Source: Davidsoniella eucalypti
Lineage: Eukaryota > Ascomycota > Sordariomycetes > Microascales > Ceratocystidaceae
NCBI GenBank assembly: GCA_004009845.1
Contig: RMBW01000041.1
Span: 124,001-188,000, forward strand
DNA length: 64,000 nt
Reading direction: 5' to 3'
Shown here in pieces: positions 12,082 through 23,700 of this stretch. The stretch's first letter is position 1; every line of letters starts with the position of its first letter. Made by a program: the position numbers and the translations under genes. Under the pieces are notes generated by a model. That model was not told the DNA's origin and searched no databases. It saw only the letters and a program-made list of their open reading frames with translations.

Positions 12082-12530
12082 TAAACCAACTATCCCTCCA
12101 CTACTTCCTTGATATGGCTTAGTAATGTCATATATGTGGATCAAAGATATAAGTCAGTACAACTTTATAAAAAAAGATAAATCTATAAGATAAGAAGAAA
12201 GCAGGAAATAGAATCCACTTTTGGAAAGTTAGGCATGTTTCTATAATGATGTTTATTCTGTACTACAAAGCATTGTAACAATATTTTAAGCCTCTGGCTA
12301 TAGTTTTTAATTGTTTAATTTATCAATCTTATGGAGCTATAGAGCTATGAGGATGTTTTTACTATAGCTAGTTATGCTGTTTTTTTGTTTCATTTGTTTC
12401 ATTTTGTTTTCTTCCAGCAATCTTTTACAGATCGGGGTTGGCGAATATTTTGCTTTGACATATGTCTAGGATCCATCAGGGCTAGGAGGCGGTGTCGTCC
12501 CGCATACAAAGCTATTGAGTTTGTCGAGCG
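12082..12530. repeat. A-to-B spacer repeat, first part
   Basis: This is one copy of a repeat that follows A genes, also at about 18505-18970, 25640-26035, 34850-35040, 52090-52520 and 58220-58645. It contains TTGATATGGCTTAGTAATGT, a small stem around GGAGCTATAGAGCTATGA and the end GAGTTTGTCGAGCGGA. No gene was found in it. Confidence 0.7.
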
Positions 12531-13352
12531 GAACTGCCAACGGACCACTGCCCGTGCCCGGTCAACTCACCGCCTTCACAACATGGTTCGAAACTTGCTT
12601 CCACCAAGCTCTCCGCCAGTCAGGAATTCTGTGCGACCTGGAACCCCACTTCAGGCACAACGAAGAGGAAGACTCCGGCCGACGAGCCGATTGGGGATTC
12701 GAGGAGGTTGGATTGCGCAAGCTCTACGACCTGACAATCGTCACGCTTCACGGGGAACACTCCTCAAGGGAAGCAGCTACCATTCTGAACAAGAGTTGCA
12801 ACGTTAAGATTGGTAAATGCCCCCCCCCTGGAAGCTGGCGAGCAGTTCTACCCCATGGTGTTCTCCCAGGGCGGATCGATGGACCCGACGTCTGAAACTA
12901 CGTTCAAGATACTACAACAACGTATGTCAAAAACCACTTCAGCCTGGCTCGCCAGAACCATGGGCATCCTGATGACTGAAACCCGAGTCGAGGCCCATTG
13001 GGTGACCCGAGGAGTGACTCGAGAAGGCCGCATGGGTGATGTCGCAACACTTCCAGTCTGTCCCTCGGACTTGGGGAATCAAGACGAGGACGATTTCGCG
13101 GATTGTGAGGAGGGGCTTCCTGGCCTGAGGAGCATGTGAATGATGTTTTGATTGGGTGTTGCTTTCTTTTGATGATTCTACAGCTGTGACAAGGCTTTTT
13201 CGCTCTTCTTGTTTCCTCTATATTGTTTTTACTGCTTCTTTCTACTATTTTCCTCTACTATTACCTTTCTTTGCTTTGCACTTATCGCTACATTTCAACC
13301 TAGTCTTTACACTTTAAAATTGCCAAAACAACTTTAATATACAGGCACAAAT
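12531..13352 (+). mobile_element. 3' fragment of a retroelement, inserted in the spacer repeat
   Basis: The GC content rises sharply against the surroundings and the spacer repeat is interrupted. TGTCGAGCGGA of the other copies ends at 12530, and TTAAATATCTGTGG resumes near 13353. Two overlapping frames (12515-12895 and 12810-13139) look like one polyprotein C-terminus broken by a frameshift near 12815. Readable pieces are RRADWGF, LYDLTIVTLHGEHSSREA and FSQGGSMDPTSETTFK. The R-x-D ... D-x-T-I-V pattern resembles a nuclease-like C-terminal domain of some retroelements, but the family is not firmly identified. A T-rich 3' stretch follows the stop at 13137-13139. Confidence 0.55.
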
Positions 13353-14499
13353 TTAAATATCTGTGGCAGACATTAAATATAATCAAATCAAATCACAGGC
13401 TAAGATCCATCCCCACAACCTCTTGGACAATTTCTTACATAACATCTACAAGATTAAGGCGATGCCGATTTCTAATGTCACACCATCAAATTTATGATAT
13501 ATTCCCTCAGTGTGGAATCACCAAGACTCTAGCGCCTTGATTCTATGGCACTCAATATCACAACAAATGAAGAATGGCAAATAGATGAGAACGTGTGCAA
13601 ATATTCCGTATCGAGATCTTCTTCCCGGTACGGTACGTAGTTTGGCCCTTGTGAGGTTGAGAATAGTATACCAATCTACTTTCTTCACCGTTTTACATTT
13701 TAGCAAAAATGTCCATGTTTGAATCTTTATTTTCCCTCAAGTTTTGTTTTGGGTTTTGTGTACATATCTACATCTTTTAGTCCAGCTAGAGTGAATAGCT
13801 ATGCTAAGCCCTTACTATTGTAAATACTTGGTATTTACTAGTTATTTAGTGCTCCTTCTTCCCAGTTTGGGTTGTCAAATAAGGTGGTCTTGTTTAGAAC
13901 CACATTCTATTCTTGTATTGTCCAAGTGATCCTTTTCTGATCCGTGTCATTCCAGGGTATCACAGTCAACATGCCAGGTAGTAAAATCAACACAAGATCT
14001 ATCCAACAACCAATTTGCATCTCTTTGAACTACTACTTTTTATTAATGCCACTGAGTACTGCCAAACTACCAGATCCTAAACTATGGATAATTTCTGGGT
14101 CAAGCCTGGTGAACTCCGGTGATCAGATGTTCATGGGTTGGCCATTCCAAGTGCTTGGCATGATCAGCATGGGCCATAGCTATCACTCTTTTGTTATAAC
14201 TTGTTCAACCTTGAGTGTAGTTACTTGGCTGGCATGTCTTATAAAGTGGCCAAGATTTTCTAATATAGACCAGATCGTTCGTTCCGGACTTGATGTACCT
14301 AGTCTTTACCTACATTTAGATGCAATTATCCTTGTTGAATGGCCTGTAATGTGCCTGTGCTTTTATCTATATTGGGTATATGGCGATATCGAGGTTTTTA
14401 CATATTGTTGCATGGGCTCATAGACGTATTGAAAGGGCTCTAGAGAAGAAGAGGAGGTGATATACAAAAAGAAGACTCAGCTCAGCCTAACAAACAAAA
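13353..14499. other. A-to-B spacer, second part
   Basis: This is spacer repeat up to the B promoter, homologous to 26040-27200 and the reverse complement of 6991-8120. It holds an open frame of 159 codons (13944-14423), which is disrupted in most other modules. I judge it non-coding. Confidence 0.6.
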
Positions 14500-14507
14500 T
14501 ATAAGTA
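14500..14507 (+). promoter_or_regulatory. TATA-like box of B gene 14637-15374
   Basis: TATAAGTA, 137 bases before the ATG, in the conserved B promoter block and followed by a CT-rich leader. Confidence 0.6.
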
Positions 14508-14636
14508 TCACGACAAGTCAGTTCGTTTAATAATCGTCACACTCCTCTCTCTCTCTCCACTCTTACTATCCTTGATACAGCTCTGCCAACTCTATAGTAT
14601 CATCCCTTCATCACCTTATCTTCTCACTATATCACC

Positions 14637-15374
14637 ATGAGATCCTTCAGTGTCCTCGCTCTCTGTGCTCTGGCCTCCAGTGCTGCTGTTCCGACGGCGC
14701 CCGTGAACCCGAGCCTTGAAACTCTTTCTGTAGATGTTCAGGAGCGCTCCAATGAAGTTCCTCTTGAAGATATCACCTTCAACATCAAGACAAACGCTGT
14801 GTCTGAGGATGGTCAAGAGGAGGAGATGACTTTCAGTGCCAAGGACCACCCTCACCTGTTTTCTCGTGATGATGACTATGATGCGGTATATAATGCTGCC
14901 CCTGCGCTTAGTCATGGAACGTCATACTACTTTTTGCTATGCACCGAGCCCATCGAAGGTTTCAAGCCCCGGAATGATGTGATCGCTAACATTTTGAAGG
15001 AGACCGGTTGCGTCAACCACTCTTTACTTGTTGGCACGGTTGGTTCCTTCACCAATACCTTCAGTGGTACCTACTACCAAGTCCTCCAGAAGACAAATGA
15101 TGAAACCTGGTACTTGCTAGATATCGGATTTCGTGCTCAATCCAGACATCGGTAAGTATTCTGATTATATGCCCTTATACTTTTGAGTTTGAATGACAGT
15201 ATGTACTAACTTTACCTTTACAGTCTGATTTATGGTGGTGTAACACCTTCCTCTAACATCCATCCTTCCAATATTGAGGCGCTCTCCAAGACCTGGACTG
15301 CCAAAGCGGGAGACACCCTTTCCTCCCATTACAACACCTTGGCCTACTATAAATACATGGCTGAAAGACTTTAA
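14637..15374 (+). CDS. Small secreted protein, family B
   Basis: The predicted secreted protein has 221 residues. Exon 1 is 14637-15151 and exon 2 is 15224-15374, with a phase-2 intron, GTAAGT donor and TACTAAC branch site. The signal peptide is MRSFSVLALCALASSAAVP. An acidic region follows with VPLEDITFNIKTN and SEDGQEEE, then TSYYFLLC, TGCVNHSLLVGTVG and FSGTYYQVLQ. Exon 2 begins in LIYGGV and ends YYKYMAERL. The first 139 or so residues are identical to the B gene at 36474. The two then differ in a short tract (LDIGFRAQS here, FDMKFSAES there), which suggests gene conversion. The matching A gene upstream is the truncated one at 11775-12081, so this pair has lost its A member. Function is unknown. 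Confidence 0.88.
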
Positions 15375-16285
15375 AGCGTACATGGCATCTGCTTGTTCTG
15401 GACCAGCAAATCAAGTCTTCATAGCTAGAAATGCCAAGCTGTAGCACTGTGGAGTTAGAAAGGGTGCTACATAGGCATTTCTATTAGCATTTACCATATC
15501 ATATAGCCTCTGTGCTCTTCATAGTTTTGCATTTTTATCTCATAGCCTAGTCTTCCAGTCAAGTTTGGCCTTCCCTAAGGTTTTGACTTGCGTCCTACTT
15601 GGCTCAAATCCTATTTTGTCGTCGTTTTTTGTTTTCAATATTAGATGTTCTCATTTACAATCACCTGAACCAGATGGCCTGTCGTTTTATTTATATCATT
15701 ATCATACTAGGCTTGTAAGTTGGTAAAGATATATCCCGTAGACAAGTAAGTGTAACTATGTATTTTTCATAGTACAAGATTTGGCACCCTGTTTGCCGAT
15801 TAAATATGACATATTCGTCAACCATAGAGGCCGGTTGAGTTTGCCGTGTTTGACAATCACTAACTAACCCTAGCGCATCGTTCTCTGACACGGCGTCTTA
15901 TCAAATCACAACATCTGGTTTTGCTGGTCAATAAATACATATAGTTATACTATTCTTGAAGTATAAATACGCATCACTCATTAATACCTGGTCAGGGCGT
16001 TTCAGGGCTCGAAATCCGCTCGTATTATATTTAGATGGCCGATTGTGCTTGGATCGCACAATGTCACTTACAAAATTTCTCGCTATAATCAGAATCTGTA
16101 CAGATTATATTAATCGGCTATTACCTTAACTGCGCAAGGTGTCTATCTACTAACTACTTACTTGTGTTGATGATGATGATTATTATATTTATGGTCTAGA
16201 GACTTATCTAAGAGCTTCTTTTCGACTGCGGGCGAGGCCGTGTTTTCTGGCACCAATTTTCTACGTTCCTAGTATCCGGGACTGC
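15375..16285. other. 3' flank of B gene 14637-15374
   Basis: This is the shared B downstream block, with GACCAGCAAATCAAG soon after the stop and an AATAAA-like signal near 15930. It ends in a stretch near 16130 (GGTGTCTATCTACTAACTAC) also seen near 47730. No gene was seen. Confidence 0.6.
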
Positions 16286-17320
16286 TTAGACTAGTCTGTC
16301 ATCTATCCCTTTTACAGTAGCAACACCTACGTCTCCTTTTAAGGCAAAAACAAAAATAAATGAAAAACCAAGAAAAAATAAAAAATAAAAAATAAAAAAA
16401 GGGAAAAGGGAAAAGGGAAAAGAAGAGAGATTTCCATGATCCTCAACCCTGCTCTGCAGTGGCTGTTTTTGTGCCTTTTTTGCTAGTGTTCTTCTACCTT
16501 TCATGGTCATGAGTAGTTTTTTGGTGAATACTCTGCCCCAAGGTTTCAGCCTTTGTGACAAGTCTAAATGTGGGTCCTTTCCTTGTCTTTGCCACACCTG
16601 TGGCATTCCATTGTGGCGTTCTCTTGGCCAAACCTCTTATGATATTCTTTGAAGTCACCATGACCAGAGAGTGCGGCCAGTACCCCCCATTTCTCGCCTC
16701 TCCATGTTGTCTCTGATGCTGCCTGCTGGTCGAACCATTCCTTAAACTTCGCCTGTTTATGTTCCCTAAACCACCTGTAAGCTCCTGCTATAGACATGGA
16801 GTGTTCTGGAGTGCGTTTGGCCGAGCCTTTAGCTAGTGCATCGGCTCTCTCATTGCCGCTGATTCCTTTGTGCCCGGGGGTCCAGATGCAGTAGACCTTT
16901 CCTATCAGCCCATTTTTCAATGTCTGAATAAGCTTCTTGGCCTCGTCAATTGCCTCCTGTGAGGATCCTGCCTTGTTATGTGATCCATTTATGCGGGACA
17001 CCGCGGCCCTGTTGTCGAGGCAGATCCAGATGTTTGTGCACCTGTCCGTCAGTGTTGGGGTGAGGCCTTTGAGTCCATGTAGTATCGCAAATATTTCTGC
17101 GTCTATGACCTCTTTCCATTGATTTATTTCATGATGCACCGTTCTGTGAGGCCTTGAGTCTGTTTCTTCCCTCTCGAGGGTCTTTCTCACCAACGACCGC
17201 CCCCCCTTTTCTCTACACTTTTCGCGATCGCTGGTCTCCCGAGCCTCATCTCCGCTGCTCAGAGATCCACACTCACACTCGGAGGGCAACACTTTGAAGG
17301 CTCCAGTTAACATCTTCGGC
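16286..17320 (-). mobile_element. LINE 3' fragment with RNase H domain
   Basis: A long minus-strand frame (17313-16564) reads as RNase H. Catalytic-type residues lie in VIDAEIFAILHGL, IWICLDNRAAVSRI and WTPGHKGISGNERADALAKG. The LINE C-terminus follows (GVLAALSGHGDFKEYHKRFG, then a CHRCGKDK zinc-knuckle-like motif). A second frame continues to 16286. The upstream EN and RT parts are absent. An A-rich low-complexity tract lies at 16347-16420 on the plus strand. Part of its upstream sequence recurs inverted at 56660-57010. Confidence 0.8.
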
Positions 17321-18046
17321 TCTTGTATTATGCTTTACACTTCATTTGATTATGCCAGCACAAGCCTGTGATAGCGTCTCCTTGAGTTGCTCCCTCACAG
17401 TGAAGAAACAAGTTTAGCCAGGCTAGCGCTGCTTGTCTTCTCTACTGCTTCCCCCACGCGAAATTTGTTCTTGTTTTCTGTGTTTTTCTTTTTTTTTTTG
17501 TCCGGACCTGCATTATGGTATAATAACAAATTCAAATTCAAACAGTTATACATCTGTGCATGTACAGTTTACTTGCTGTACCTAGGCAATCCGTACAAAA
17601 TCATGCGATACTTTAGAATTCTTGGCCTTGTGCTTCCCCCATTTCTTTCGGGTTCAACGAGGCTCAAGCTTTGATCATAATATGAGCGTGATTTTGTAGC
17701 AATGTTGTAATATTTTTCTATTCCTACCAAAACAAATGTATCGCCCTAAACATTTTACTTGACCACCAATAACATTGACCGCCTAGGAAAGGCCAGCTGG
17801 AAAAATACGAAATCTTGGTCTTGAACTTGTGTAACTTCAGCATTGACAAAGATGTCTATCAGTAACTTCTACCAAAGAGACTTATTCAAGATGACCAGAA
17901 CTACATTAATCACGATATCCCACACATCTATTGTTGAATTGGAATCTTCTCTTCGCCATCTCACTAACCCTCTCTCCTCTCAACTCAGTCACTCTTTTAT
18001 ACATTACAACAACTACCTACTCACCTTTCTTGTCGTTCTTCCAATT
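17321..18046. other. A-gene promoter with the A gene deleted
   Basis: From about 17570 the sequence follows the standard A upstream block up to CTTCCAATTC at about 18047. It then jumps straight to GCATTTTGGCCTCTATTTCC, which in other modules lies about 120 bases after the A stop codon. The whole A coding region and intron are therefore missing. The first 200 bases match the repeat also at 31985-32050 (inverted) and 56660-56720 (inverted). Confidence 0.75.
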
Positions 18047-20092
18047 CGTTGCATTTTGGCCTCTATTTCCTCAATAGTCTTTCTATAGTTTCTCCAGAGT
18101 CCCATATTTAGCATTTTTCCTTTCAATAGTTCCTTCTTTTAGCATCTAAATTCACTTATTCCAACTTACTACTTGTTTTCATCACAGTTCTTATTCTGGT
18201 CCAAGTTTTATTTTTATTTTTATTATAAATTTCAAGTCTTGTTTATAGCTTGGTACAGCGTTTACATTTACCTCATTGGCTACATGTTTATTAACCTTTG
18301 TTTTGTTTGTAGTGAAAGAAAAATAACATGCTAATCTTGATTTTTTTTTTTAGTGATATGGAAAATTCTATATTACTGGTTCCAACCCGGCGTCGTATGA
18401 TCTTAGTGATTTAGGTAGACGTTAAATATAATCAAATCAAATCAAATATATTACTGGTTTAGGTATTACACTTAAGTATTAAGCTTCTAAGCACCATAGC
18501 CATCAACTAAACCAACTATCCCTCCACTACTTCCTTGAGATAGCTTAGTAATGTCATATGTGTGGATCAAAGATATAAGTCAGTACAACTTTATAAGAAA
18601 AGACAAATCTATAGGATAAGGAAGTAGGAAATAGAGTCCAGTTTTGGAAAGTTAGACATGTTTCTAGAATGATGTCTATTATGTAATGCAAAGCATTTTC
18701 ACAATATTGTAAGCCTCTTACTATAGTTTTTAATTTTTTAAATCATTAATCTTATGGAGCTATAGAGCTATGACGATGTTTTTACAATAGATAGTTGTGC
18801 TTTTTTTTCTTCTTTTTTTTTGTTTCATTTTTTTCATTTTTTTCTTCAAGCAGTGCTCCATCTTTTACAGATCGGGGTTGACGAATATTTTGCTTTGACA
18901 TATGGCTAGGATTCATCGGGGCTAGGAGACGGTGTCGTCCCGCATACAAAGTGAGTTTGTCGAGCGGAGGGAATGTGGTAGACGTTAAATATAATCAAAT
19001 CACAGGTTAGGATTCATCCCCATAACTTTTTGAACAATTTCTTACATAACATCTACAAGATCAAGGCGATGCCGATTTTCAATGTCACACCATCAAGGGT
19101 ATGATATATTCCCTCAGTGTGGAAGTACCGAGACTCAAGCCCTTTGATTCCATAGCAATCAATGGCACAATGCTTGAAGAACAACTGATAGATGAGAAGA
19201 TGTGCCAATCTTCCGTGTATCAAGATCTCTTCTAGGTATGCAGTTTGGCCCTTGTCATGTAGTGAGAATAGGACAATCTACATTATTTACAGTTCTACAT
19301 TTTGTCAAAAATGTCCATGTTTTTATTTTTATTTTCCCTCAAGTTTTGTTTTGTATTTTTTTTTTTATACATATGTAGACGATTTAGCCTAGCTAAAGAG
19401 AATAGCTATGCTAAGCCGTTACCATTGTAAAATTTTGGTTATTTAGTGCTCCTTTTTCCCAGTTTGGGTTGTCAAATAAGGTTGGTCTTGTCTAGAACCA
19501 CATTCTATTCTTGTATTGTCTAAGTGATCCTTTTCTGATAAGTTTTATTCCAGGGTATCACAGTCAACATGTCAGGTAGTGAAAACAACACAAGATCTAT
19601 CCAACAACCAATGACACTGAATACTGCCAACCTACCAGATCCTAAACTATGTATAATTTCTGGGTTAAGCCCGGTGAACTCCGGTGATGGATCAGATGTT
19701 ATGGGTTGACCTTTCTAAGTGCTTGGGGTGATCAGCATAGGCCATATCTAGTTACCTCTCTTTTGTTATAACTTGTTCAACCTTGAATGTAGTTACTTGG
19801 CTCAAGGCCTTTAAGGACTCCAAGCTTCTCTAATGATGACCATAGCGCCATTCCGGACTTGATGTAACTAGTCTTTGCCTACATGTACATAGATGCAGTT
19901 ATCCTTGTGAAAAGGCCTGTAATGTGCCTGTGCTTTTATCTAAGTATTACGTCTTACTGGTTGGGTATGTGGTGATATGTATATTGAGGTTTTTACATGG
20001 TGCATGAGCACATAGACGTATTGAAAGTGGCTCTAGAGAAGAAGAGGAGATGATATACAAAAAGAAGACTCACCTCGGCCTAAGAAAAAAGA
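18047..20092. other. A-to-B spacer before B gene 20262
   Basis: This is spacer repeat in the standard order. It contains another copy of GAGTTTGTCGAGCGGA near 18965 without the retroelement fragment seen at 12531. No gene was found. The frame present in other modules is broken here by stops near 19700. Confidence 0.6.
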
Positions 20093-20100
20093 TATAAGTA
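20093..20100 (+). promoter_or_regulatory. TATA-like box of B gene 20262-20996
   Basis: TATAAGTA, 169 bases before the ATG, in the conserved block ending TATCACGACATGTCCATTCG. Confidence 0.6.
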
Positions 20101-20261
20101 TCACGACATGTCCATTCGTTTACTCACTGTTTTGGATCTTACTCTTACCACCTTCACCATCACCCTCACCTCTCTCTCTCTCCAATCTTACCATCCTTGA
20201 TACAGCTCTGCCAACTCTATAGTATCATCCCTTCATCACCTTATCTTCTCACTATATCACC

Positions 20262-20996
20262 ATGAGATCCTTCAGTGTCCTCGCTCTCTGTGCTCTGGCC
20301 TCCAGTGCTGCTGTTCCGACGGCGCCCGTGAACCCGAGCCTTGAAAAGCTTTCTGTAGATGTTCAGGAGCGTGCCAATGAAGTTCCTCTGGAAGACATCA
20401 CCTTCAACATCAAGACAAACGCGGTGTCTGAAGATGGTCAAGAGGAGGAGATGACTGTCAGTGCCAAGAACCACCCTGACCTGGTTTCTCGTAACGCTGA
20501 ATATGATGCAGCATATAGCGCTGCCCCTAACCTTGGTCTTGGAAAGTCATACTACTTTATGCTATGCAACAAGGCCCCCTCAGGTTTCGATCCCGAGAAC
20601 CCTGTGGTTGCTAACATTTATGCGGAGACCCGCTGCAAAGACGTCGGTCTAGTTGTTGGCACGGTTGCTTCCTTCCAATATACCTTCACTGGTACCTACT
20701 ACCAAGTCCTCCAGGACGGGAATGATAACTGGTACTTGACTAGTTCCGATTATAGTGCTCAAAAAGACCAGCGGTAAGTATTCTGATTATATGCCCTTAT
20801 AGTTTTGAGTTTGTCTGACAGTATATACTAACTTTACCTTTACAGTCTGGTTTATGGTGGTGAAGCCTATTCCTGGACGATTACTTCCGACAAGATTACG
20901 ACGCTCTCAAACTCCTGGACTTCCGAAGCGGGAGACATATTTTCCGATGATTACAACACTCTGACCTACTACCGTTACATGGCTAGAAACATTTAA
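20262..20996 (+). CDS. Small secreted protein, family B
   Basis: The predicted secreted protein has 220 residues. Exon 1 is 20262-20773 and exon 2 is 20846-20996, with a phase-2 intron of the family type. The signal peptide and acidic region are as in the other B genes. The core is clearly different: GKSYYFMLCNKAPSGFDPE, RCKDVGLVVGTV and FTGTYYQVLQDG. RCKDVGLVVG is closer to the A-family pattern than to CVNHSLLVG of most B genes. Exon 2 reads LVYGGEAYSWT and ends YYRYMARNI. The partner A gene has been deleted (see 17321-18046). Function is unknown. Confidence 0.87.
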
Positions 20997-21999
20997 ATTG
21001 TACATGGCATCTGCTTGTTCTGGACCAGCAAATCAAGTTTTCATAGCTAGAAATGTCAAGCTGTAGCACTGTGGAGTTAGAATGATGCTCTTCATAGTTT
21101 CGCATTCTTTATCTCATAGCCTAGTCTTCTAGTCAAGTTTGACCTTCCCTAAGGTTTTGACTTGTGTCTACTTGGCTCAAATCATATTTTATTGTTGTTT
21201 TTGATTTTCAATATCATATATATTCTCATTTACAATCACCTAACCCCATGTTTGTCCACTATAACGGTTCAGTTAGCCATGTTTAGCAAGCCAGTACTAA
21301 CTAACCGTAGCACATTGTTATCTGGCACGGCACGGCATCTTATCAAATCATGATTGTTGGTTACTCTGGTCAATAAATGTACTGTTCTGGAAGTAACAAT
21401 ACACTAACTCATTATTACCTGGTCGAGGCATTTCAGGTCCGAAATCCGTAGTCGTATTATATATATAGATGGCCGATTTTCATGTCGCAATATTTCTCGC
21501 TATATGGAGAATCGGTATATTATAATTTGGTCAATAAAGACGACATTCCGCGCATTTCCACCTTCGCTTCTTCGTCTACCTACGGATTACTTACTTCAAT
21601 GCTTAATAGGAAACGCAAAAAAAAGCCTAAGCGATCTGCGAATCCATAGCGTTTTCTTCTGGCTCAAATTTCATTGATCAAGTGTAATCAAATAACTGAC
21701 TTATCTCGTCCGCGCTATTATTGATTGCTATCTTCTCTATTCGTAGCCTAATCGACTCTACCATACTGTATTTCTATCTGCTGTCCTGTACCGTTCTAAA
21801 ACTATTGGTTAGAACTAATCTTTCTCTTTAACTTAGTGCTGATTGATCTACAATGGCTTATCTGTATACCATTTCGTTTTGTACTTGAGGGCTAATTTTG
21901 GCTTTTCATTGTCGACCAAAATCGAACACGTTTTATACTCAAGTGTACTTAATATTTACCTACAATACCAATACCATTCTACTGCATACTATGAGGGAT
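20997..21999. other. 3' flank of B gene 20262-20996
   Basis: This is the shared B downstream block. The part from about 21380 to 21990 is a direct repeat of about 28640-29265. At about 21995 it joins abruptly to the intron of the truncated A gene on the minus strand. No gene was seen. Confidence 0.65.
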
Positions 22000-22400
22000 G
22001 TTTAGTATATTCTGATAGTGATCGATGTAGCGGAAATATTGTCAGGGAACTTACCTCTGTCGCTGTCCCTCGATGACCCTGTAGAATTGGCTATTTGAGA
22101 ACCATTTGCCACTTTCCCTCTGGCGGACGTGCCAGTAGATGCCTGAGAATAAGTCCTCACTGGCACGAACCTTTCCAACAACCAATCCGACATGGTAGTA
22201 GCGGCCTATAGCTCTAATGACATTCTGGACAATTTCCTCTGCAAACTCAAAGCCATAAGGGACATCATTGCACATCATGAAGTAGTACGAACTACCATTC
22301 TGAAGTTCGTAACGGGAGGCCGTATAGGCTGCATTGAAGGCCTTGGATCCTTTCGGTTCCCGAGAAACTGGACTAGTATCAGTACTGGCTCCGTCAAAAA
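22000..22400 (-). pseudogene. A-family gene truncated at both ends (right arm)
   Basis: Read on the minus strand, the core of A exon 1 is intact from about 22400 to 22055 (GSSYYFMMC, YHVGLVVGKV, FSGIYWHVRQ). It ends at a normal GTAAGT donor, and most of the intron follows to about 22000. Exon 2 is missing, replaced by B downstream sequence. The signal peptide and acidic region are missing, replaced by LINE sequence in antisense. The frame stays open from LINE into A sequence (22512 to 22051). The mirror copy is 11775-12081. Confidence 0.85.
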
Positions 22401-23700
22401 ATGCCGACTTCGACTCGGCGGAAAAAGACATATGGTGTAGAGTCCCCCAAGACTCCCCCATATCACCCATCCTCTTCATGCTGTTCATCCAACCCCTCAT
22501 CAGCTCCAACAACCGCTCCAGCTATGCTGATGATGTGGCTATCTTAACTTCTGCAAAGACATTGTCCGCGTCTACATCCTTGGCCAGACGTAAGGTCAAA
22601 AGAATGCATGCCGAGGCGAAAGAAAACGAAGTTGAATTTACCCCACACAAAACCGAAGTGATTCATTTCACAAGAACCTAGTCAAAGGCCCACCCATACG
22701 AAGATTGGCGGAGTGGCCATCCACCGAAAAAAAGATATGACATGGTTTAGTTTCTGGCTTATATTTACCAAACATGTGGAGATCTGGGCCTCAAGAGGAT
22801 GCAAAGTTGCCAACTTCCCCAGGTCACTTTCACACACTTAGAGCGTCATACCCCCTGCCATGGCTCGACTCACCGTCACAACCTGTGTGATTCCCACTCT
22901 GTTCTGCAATGCGGAAGCACTGGCCTGGTGGGAGCAATCTTACCCGTCTAGAAAACCACTGCCGTGAAGCGGCAATAACCCCTGCTCTTTTCCTGGCTGC
23001 AAGATGGACTAGCCTAGGCCACTGGTAGCACAGTCCTCCGCTAGTCAAATGATACGGCTGTAACATGTTGTTCTTGACAACCAAGTAGCATATGCTTGTC
23101 TCTTTCCCGGCTCCGCGCCCACAGACAACAGCCAAGCTCAGATCTTAGAGTTCCACTCTCTGGCCCGAACTTTGCCGGATAAATGGCGCTGCCGCCATGT
23201 CAAAGCTGGACAAGTCACACCAATATGCGTCCCTGGACACATTGGTATACCTGGCAGTGAGATAGCAGAGTCTCTGGCCAAGGAAGGCGCTACTTTACCC
23301 CCACCTCCAAACTTGCCTCCCTCCATTGCTCATGCCAAACGAGTTGCTCGGAGTCGGCTTCAGGATGAGTACACCGACTAGTGAACATCCTCTACCCGAC
23401 AACTTACAAGGCCCTAGGACTTTCTACAAACCTCAAGACCTTTGAACTATCTCTCCCAAGGAAGACACTGGGCCAGCTGCTGACCGCCCAATCAGATCAC
23501 GGAGATTTTGTGAACTACCACCTTCACCTACACTATGCAAACTTTACAAATTCAAGTTCTTGTGGGAAAACGAAGGTCTTCTTCTGCTGGAGGGGCAAAC
23601 ATCTGTCAAAGGTTTTCTCACGAAGACCATTTCACATCACCATAGACATTACTCTAAGGGATTATTGATTTCTATAAATTTAGTAAGCAGACAAGCTTCT
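22401..23700 (+). mobile_element. Degenerate LINE fragment (RT plus RNase H), right arm
   Basis: The RT piece 22437-22681 includes SPISPILFMLFIQPLI and the YADD box (SSYADDVAIL). In the GVPQGSP motif the glycine position reads D (VPQDSP). After a region with stops, RNase H motifs (VPGHIGIPGSEIAESLAKEG) appear near 23240. The C-terminal piece is at 23381-23668 (LPRKTLGQLLTAQSDHGDF). It is 5' truncated with several stops, and is the mirror copy of 10470-11774. Confidence 0.82.

Noticed and set aside
13944..14423. Open frame of 159 codons before a B gene, with partial relatives at 7065-7448 and 26808-27128
   Set aside because: The frame is broken by indels and stops in the modules before 20262, 36474, 55189 and 59984. 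The DNA is conserved but the protein is not.
16347..16420. A-rich tract as a possible LINE poly-A tail
   Set aside because: The LINE fragment runs on the minus strand, so its tail would read as T on the plus strand. This tract has the wrong orientation and is treated as low-complexity DNA.
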